This document shows positions 57,397 through 64,000 of a stretch of 64,000 nucleotides of DNA, in pieces. The stretch is from Sphagnum magellanicum. Its lineage: Eukaryota; Streptophyta; Sphagnopsida; Sphagnales; Sphagnaceae. The stretch is from the NCBI GenBank assembly GCA_021904315.1, contig CM038912.1:15587061-15651060 (forward strand). The letters run 5' to 3'. Within the stretch, counting starts at the first letter, position 1. The number at the start of each line of letters is the position of its first letter. Both the position numbers and the translations under genes were made by a program. The notes below the pieces were generated by a model. That model saw only the letters and a program-made list of their open reading frames with translations. It was not told where the DNA came from and did no database searches.

Positions 57397-60339
57397 TCAC
57401 ATTACTGTAGCCTGGTTTGTATTTTGGCCATTTAGAGGATTCTCCATTAGGACTGGACCTTGGAGCTCCACAGGTGGATTTTCTACATTATGTGCAGGTG
57501 GTCTCAATCCCAGGTCCCCTGAAGGCGCTGAGGGCACAATGCTTGTTTGCCCTGCCTGTGGTGCAGGGAACTGTTCATGAAATGTTGCATCATTATGCTC
57601 ATTTGGAGCAGCAGCTGCCCTCCTCTTCCAGTTGGCATACTCTATCAGAAGGGCACTGGAAGTCACAGCAACTATGAATCCAGCAAATGAAGCTAGTAAA
57701 ATTGCCAACACTGCCTCAATATGGACCTGGCTCACACAAAGAGCATACAAGTATGTCTTCACTTCAGCATCAATGATATTATGATTCTCATCAGCATGAA
57801 TGGCATGAGCCCTCATCACAATCTTGCAAAGAAAATGAAAACAGAACATAAACAGGGGAGGAGAGATCTGCTTACCAGATCATAAAACAAGTGAGCAAAG
57901 CAGATGATGAGTCCAAATTGACAAGTGGCATAGTACCAAATTAAATGTTTCATGACTGCACATGTTACCCAATGTGCACCTCAGCCACAATGTGGAGCAA
58001 TTTAAAATGTGTGCAAAGTTCTTTAGCATAGAACATGAAACAGAAACTATCCCATGTGAATTCCTGCAAAAACAATAGCTACAACAGTTAGTTGGGTTTT
58101 GAAGGGATTGAATTTTACCAACATTAGATGCAATGATAGTGGCAAGGAGGCCCAAAATGCAAGCAAATGGAAGTGCAATTGCAAGTGCCCCTGACCCCAT
58201 TCGTCCCACCTGCCAGGTCCCACTTTGAGCCACAAACCCACAACAGTAAACCCATCTTCTTTCAGAGAAATGCACCGAGAATTATGCCATCAATTCATGA
58301 TGGTAATTAGGTTCAGTAGAAAGAGTGACATACCAATAACTGCTCAAGGAAGCAAAAGTACGCCAGCATGCTGATTAGCACCAACACAGGGACATCCTGC
58401 CACACTCTCCCACTTAGCAGATAATCCCCATGCACTAGAAACTGTTAGCTGGTCCGCACAACAGCCAGCAGGGAGAGATGGTGAGAAATCAATTATGCAT
58501 AAGAGGGGAACTTCATGTACCTCCTGCCAAGCTCCATCAAAGTTGCACTATCAGAACCAAACTTAACATTCCTTAAGAACAACACATGGCTGAGTTTTTT
58601 CTGCCCATGAGTAAGTGGTTGCTGTGAAAGATGCCACACTTGGATGTTCAAAGGAATGGGACTCAGGAAGCATTTACCGGAAATCCTGAGTGAGAGGCTG
58701 CCCTGGTGCCCTACTAGAGCCAGTCACATTTGGTAGTCGAACTACAGTCACTGGAAGGTTGCTCACTTCTCTGCCACAAACATCACAAGTCCTGTTGCCT
58801 TTGATGCTGAACCACTTTAAGGCACACTCCTTATGGGCCAAAGCCATTTCGCCCTGGCAACTGCACTCCATCTTCAAAGTCTCACCATACTCTTCCATGA
58901 GATCATCCATGCATATCCGGCATACTGCTTGGTCGTCCGAAATTTCCTGATCTGCCTTTATGTCACCTATAGACAGTAACCAATTTTACCTTCAAACTCT
59001 CTAGAGTGCAATCTAGGTATTGGTCAGTGGTCCTCCCTTTCCTCATTTCTCTGCAAGGTATGCCCACCTCTAAACATTTCCTAACAATGTACTACTGCAG
59101 GTGATTGAAGTGCACACACCTCTCTCTCTACTAGCTTGTGCTGGAAGGCAATTTTCTATCTTTGTAGAACTGTTATCCAAGGCAGGTTTGACTAGCACAG
59201 TTGTCCCTGTTCCTGAGCCCGCCCTCCTTAAAGGCATGGAAATTGAGTGTAAGATACTGCTTTTCCCTGACCCACTCTGTCACACCCAAAGATAGCCAAG
59301 GTGCTTTGAAGATTACAGAATGTAGACATGCTTCAACATGGCTGCCATGAAAACTTGGCACAGCAATTGAGAACTTCTGCATTAAATTAATACACGAACT
59401 AGCACAGCTTGCCAACAATTCTAGACTTGAAAATTGAAGGTACCTCAGATGAACTGCTGCTTGGAACTTGCCACTGGGAGCTTGGTGCAGCAGGACTGCA
59501 GGATGAGATGCCAACATAAGATGTGGCTGGCAGAGATGTTGTCCTCTTTGAAGAAAGCGGTGATGGCAAGGAGCTCTGAGTAGTTGGCATGAATTCAGAT
59601 CCATGTTGTACCACAGCAGGCATACCACCATTTCTGTCTTGTGTGGCCCTAGATTGTAAGCCTGGCCTTGGCAGAAGCCCTTCTGTTGATGGTTTGCTGG
59701 ATGTGGAGGTGACAAGCTGGGGAGGCGTGTTCACACACATGCTGCTGCTGCTGCTGAGTTCTGCTCCATCATGGGTCACGACTTCCACTGTTGATAGAGG
59801 TAATCCATTTTTGACGAGTTCAGCAGCAAGTAGACTTTCCCCCAATGGAGTGAGAATGGTAAGCTACAAGCCAGCATGCAGAAGATAAGATCGTTCACCA
59901 TCATTTCATAAACTTGCAGAATGGGTCACTGAGACTGCACAATCTGGAGGTAGAAAACTGTACAACGTTGGCAGGTTTTTTTTTTCCTTCCCAGATCAGG
60001 AAGGTTTAGAGAGTCCATTCTGCCAACCACTAGCAGACAAAGGTGTGCACAACAACAATACAGGCTGATGGAAAGGAGACTGAAATGCAAGAGATTGAAC
60101 TTGCTTTGGAACATGAGAATATCTCATACCTCCACTATCCCCATCAATCTACTTTCAGCAAAGACTTCATCCCAAACCCATAGGAGCGGCACTACACTGC
60201 CTTGATGATGCAAGGTGGTTCTGCCAAACCAGGGAAGGAAAAGCAAGAAATTCTTGCACACCTCTAAGGGGCTTGCAAAGCTTGAATGTACTGGATCTTC
60301 TTGTTGCTCCAACACCTCTTGGGTACTACTCTCCATCAT
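57397..60339 (-). CDS. RING-CH (MARCH-type) membrane E3 ubiquitin ligase
   Basis: Seven minus-strand exons join to 449 residues: 60339–60262, 59863–59444, about 58955–58678, 58407–58335, 58209–58119, 57955–57876 and 57726–57397. A C4HC3 RING-CH finger is complete: C178, C181, C197, C199, H207, C210, C223 and C226 (CRIC, CSCQG, HKECALKWF, CDVC). Upstream is a Ser/Pro-rich disordered region. Downstream are hydrophobic segments VLVLISMLAYFCFL, ALAIALPFACILGLLATIIAS, FGLIICFAHLFYDL and EAVLAILLASFAGFIVAV, giving three to four membrane spans, then a cytosolic tail. The exon 2–3 junction is the least certain: the obvious acceptor at 58965 gives a stop, so the one at 58955 was used. Plant homologues ubiquitinate membrane proteins; the target is unknown. 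Confidence 0.88.
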
Positions 60340-60679
60340 GCTGCTGCTCAATTTTTCCACCAGCCCTCAAGCATTTCCATCCCCAGCTCCAGCACTGGCT
60401 CTGGATTCTCTTTTCCCTAAATGGTTTCTTCAACCTGGCATCATCACCACCACCACCCACAACCTCTTCTTCATCGCCCAGTACTAGAAGTCTGCAAATG
60501 GGTTCCACTTCATCAGCTGCAGTGTACAAAGTACAGCTCCAGGGGAGCCCACCCCAAAAAAAAACAAGAGGAATTCAGAGTAAATGTTCACAGTTTCGAA
60601 ACCTTCTCAAACTCTCCTAAGGTCACCAAACGAATGGCACCTCCTCCTCCTCCTCGTCCTTTTTCCAAGAATCAGAGAC

Positions 60680-60715
<36 letters not shown>

Positions 60716-61419
60716 GGGGAGGGGGCGGAGGGTTTGTCAGCTTTCAAAAGACGACAATGTCCAGTACAGAAAATTCTTGAGAAGGGGGCGATGGGTTTCA
60801 TTGACCATGAATTCTCGAAATTTGTGGGTGGGTTCATCAGAATCACGACATCCTTCAGAGCTTCACAATTTCACATAGGTGCACACACACGGATCTCTCA
60901 TTTGCGATTTTGGTTCCAAAGAGACTTCTCCGCCATTTCTCCATACCTTTAGAGCACCACAAAAACAAGGAAACCCAATATTCCTCCTCGACCACGACGC
61001 AACGACGACGACGCTCCCACGCGCGAGCGAGGGGGCGAGGATTCGAGCGTTTGGCTTCGAGGACCGACCGGCTCACGCTCGTTGAACAACATTTTCAGGG
61101 AGTTGGGAAGAACTTTTCAAATTTTGGTGTTTGTATTTGCAAGCACCTTCCATGGCAGAATTTCACTTTTAAGGTTTCGAGGGACCTTACAAAAAACAAA
61201 AAGGGGAAGATCCCAAAAGAAGAATGGAGTATTCCGTAAAGTCAGGAAAACACAACACCAGAACCCTGAGTTTGGTCCAAAACCGTGCGAGATTTAAAAA
61301 AAGGCCTGCAAACAAGTACACATTAGCATTCAAGGGGAGGTGAAACTCAGAAATGCACCATTTTATTTTATTTTTGTGTTAAACTGAATTTCATCGTGTT
61401 TTGACCCCTCTTAAAGTTC
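60340..61419. promoter_or_regulatory. Upstream region of the RING-CH gene
   Basis: Contains CACCAC and CTC-rich stretches, a CTGT tetranucleotide run at 60681–60704 followed by a CT run, and GC-rich ACGACG/GAGCG sequence at 60990–61080, which may be the core promoter on minus. Open frames on both strands are low-complexity. No other gene recognised. Confidence 0.45.
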
Positions 61420-61580
61420 TCATGAGCGCCTCCACTACTGTTACATATATTTTCACTGCTCCTACTACATGTACAGGTACTATAATCGTACCCAGATTTA
61501 ATAAAATTTCCTTACTTTGCATACCTCAATCAAAGAGAGGTTTGGGGGTGAAAGGAGGGCCAAAGACAGGGTGACTTTAA
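61420..61580. repeat. Dispersed repeat, copy 2
   Basis: Same ordered blocks as 35248–35452 (GAGCGCCT, ACATATATTTTCACTGCTC, TTCCTTACTTTGCATA, GCCAAAGACAGGGTGACTTTA), in the same orientation, about 160 bp, with several deletions relative to copy 1. Confidence 0.75.
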
Positions 61581-64000
61581 GGAAAAAACTCTACATTCTG
61601 TGGATTTGGTCGTCCTTGGGATTCTTGCCATAATTCTAAAACTTGACCTTTTTAACATCCCAAAGGCTTGCAAAGAGGGCTAGTTTCATCAAGGAATGAA
61701 ACCATATACCTAGTGTGATAGTAGAGTGTTTATTCATATTATTTAGTTTGGAAGGTGCCTTTGAAATTCAGAATTATTTTTGTAATCAGCCTCACCAAAA
61801 AATTCTAATAGTTTGGAAACTCCACCAATATAGAAGTATTCATTCAAAGAAAGAAATATGGGAGTCCCAATAATTGGCCCACAGGTCTATATAAGTTTCA
61901 AGAGGACAACATTGGGCAAAGCACATGGGACAAAGTGAGGTGCTATTGGGAACATGTTGGTGAACCCATTGGGAACAAAAGAACTCAAAAAACCCAACAC
62001 CCCCGCCCCCCACCTTCCCCAAAAGGAAAAAAAAAAGCTACCTTGGGTGCTTGTTAGCTCATCTATCTATTAAGATAGATAAGCCAACATGTTTCTTTGT
62101 TGGCTCTACCCATAGGGAAGAGACTACACATCTTTGTAGGATTAGGGATAAAATTTTGACTCGCTCCTTAACCAATGTGAAGATGACATGTGATTGTGGA
62201 ATATTTTTTTGGATGGATGTAACTTTTCATGTTTGGTTAGATGTAACTTTTGGTAATACTACATTGTAAGGTAGTTGTGCATCATCTTATTGAGATAAAC
62301 ATGGCCCAACTCGTGACTTCTTGCACATTCTTTTGCACGAGTTGTTTAAGGAGTCATGCATGTGAGACATAAGATGGGATTAGTGCATTGGGAAAGAATA
62401 AATGAATGTCAAATTGAGTAGTTTGTCATTACTACCACCTTATGAAATATGCAGGGTTTCAAGAGACCAACAAGCAATGCCAAGGATGTGAATGTCATTG
62501 TCTTGTTGACATAAATTCCAATTGGCAAAACAACATGCTAAAAGAGGGGATGCAAGGGTTAGGTTTATGTCATGGCTCATAAACAAAATATACATTTAAT
62601 GTCCTCAAGTATGGATCGCATGTTAGTCAATTCAAAGAACATTTCAAATGCATCACCTTTTCATGATGTGTTAATTTGTTGATTTTTGTAGAGTTTTAGT
62701 TGAAGGAATTAGTAATTGTTAGTATTTTCAAATCATTAATACAACAACTTGATTCTTAAACTTGGAGAGATTTGGGACTAGCATGTTTAAAGTTGTGTGC
62801 CTCAAGGCCAGGTATGTACCATCAGATTCTTGAAAAGTATGTGCAAAAGGCTTGTAAAATCAAGGCACACGCATTGCCCAAGTAGTGTTAAGGTTTAAAC
62901 CTATAAATAGACGTTCACAATTTGGTTGGTTTTGTGATTCATTTTATCTAACTACTTTGAAGACCAAGGTTTCTTATAAAACTTGGATATTTTCTTAGTG
63001 TGTTCAAGTTGTCAATATATGTGGTTCCAATATGTGTTGTGAATTGACAAGTATGTACGAATTAATAAATGGTTATGTGGTTTCCTCTAGCTACATGACA
63101 AAAGTGTAAAGATTGTAGATTTTTTTGAGTACATTGGCAACTTTGCTTTGTGTAAAAGATAAAAAGGCAAAGTTTGCATCAATGCATCAAGGTAGCCAAA
63201 CGAATTTTTTTAGGAAACCAAGGAGGTCTTGTTCATGCATAGATGCATGCACAACATCAAGCCACAAATGTGTCTAAATATGAAAATTTGAATCCTATTA
63301 ATGGGTTTCAAAATGCATACCTTGAAATGGTGATCATTTGTTAATAAAAATGACCCACAAAATGATGATCTTTCCTTTGGGGAAGAAATGTCCGCTTGGT
63401 AGCCACCATTGAATGGTTACCCTATAGATTCAAGAGTTTCTTATTCGTCAAGGCAAACAAAGAATTTCACACTTTAATTTGGTTGAACTCATGTTCATTC
63501 CCAAGACCTTAAATTGGTTCAAGTGAATCAATAAGTAAATCATACAAAGGCTTTTAGTAGAGGCTTATATTTCCCAATTTGGAACCTTCTAGTCAAATTT
63601 GTATTTTCCTTATGTAAACTAATGAAGTAGAAATTCTAGGTGATGCAACAAACCCAACTAGCCCATGACATGCATTCCAAATAACTTGGGTATAACAAGG
63701 TGTTTTTTTAGGAGTGAAGTGATAGTTTGTGAAACTTTTGAATCTAAATGAAAGGAAGATTACTCATGTGCATGTCCATGCCAAATATAACAAACAATGT
63801 GGATGACCTCTGTACCTGGCAAAATATAATGCTTCCAAACTTGTTAATTTAAATGAAAAAACGATTTTTTTGTTTTTTTTTTAATTTTATTATTTTATTT
63901 TATTTATCAAGGATGAAGATGGTTTAAATAATTTTGCATTTGGCAAAGCCTTCATCACGTTCTTCTTAGAAGTACAATACTAGCTTGGATCATGGAGTTG
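61581..64000. other. AT-rich region to the window edge
   Basis: No gene, RNA or mobile-element end recognised. The frames are short and the composition matches the other AT-rich gaps. A gene could begin beyond the window edge. Confidence 0.5.

Noticed and set aside
60326..60529. Minus frame upstream of the RING-CH gene as an alternative N-terminus
   Set aside because: It is in a different frame from the first exon and low-complexity, with no splice site to join it in phase.

Overview
This window looks like nuclear DNA of a land plant. The genes have GT–AG introns, most ending in TTTTTGCAG-like acceptors. Several belong to plant or land-plant families: a STICHEL-like DNA polymerase III gamma/tau protein, an L18a-like small membrane protein, a plastid-type carotenoid-isomerase-like FAD oxidoreductase, and the plant form of mitochondrial complex I subunit NDUFB10. 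The genes are sparse and sit in long AT-rich tracts, with CTT/GAA trinucleotide runs near them. A seed-free plant (bryophyte, lycophyte or fern) would fit, but the species cannot be fixed from sequence alone. No rRNA, tRNA or CRISPR array was recognised.

Layout. 0–8.2 kb is a gene-dense end: a small unidentified conserved protein on minus (116–1245), an RNF25-like RWD/RING ubiquitin ligase on plus (2643–5705, seven exons), and NDUFB10 on minus (7727–8020). 8.2–11 kb is AT-rich, with a truncated MITE. 11.05–16.16 kb is a five-exon STICHEL-like gene on minus. 16.2–37.8 kb is a 21-kb gene desert of tandem repeats, a 37-bp minisatellite, remnants of an hAT-like transposase and a complete MITE. 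37.8–41.8 kb is a nine-exon carotenoid-isomerase-like gene on minus, whose first intron appears to be GC–AG. 42.1–44.2 kb is an almost complete pogo/Tigger DNA transposon. 44.4–45.0 and 47.1–47.7 kb are two non-autonomous Helitrons with complete ends. 48.5–49.4 kb is a single-exon gene for an unrecognised protein with one C-terminal membrane segment. 49.5–54 kb is AT-rich. 54.6–56.1 kb is a four-exon L18a-like gene on plus. It converges on a seven-exon RING-CH (MARCH-type) membrane ubiquitin ligase gene on minus (57.4–60.3 kb). 60.4–64 kb holds repeats and AT-rich sequence.

The genes are unrelated housekeeping or regulatory loci: ubiquitin ligation (two), respiration, plastid FAD oxidoreductase and trichome/replication-factor-like functions. 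There is no operon-like logic. For the main multi-exon genes, exon boundaries were derived by hand by requiring GT–AG sites and continuous reading phase across every junction; all junctions agree except those flagged. The most interesting material is mobile DNA: two Helitrons sharing 5' ends, a Tigger element carrying a 75-bp in-frame interruption flanked by a 5-bp direct repeat, and a MITE family with 22–24-bp inverted ends. Also notable are a perfect 19-bp intronic inverted repeat and a 111-bp tandem duplication over the 3' end of the STICHEL-like gene.
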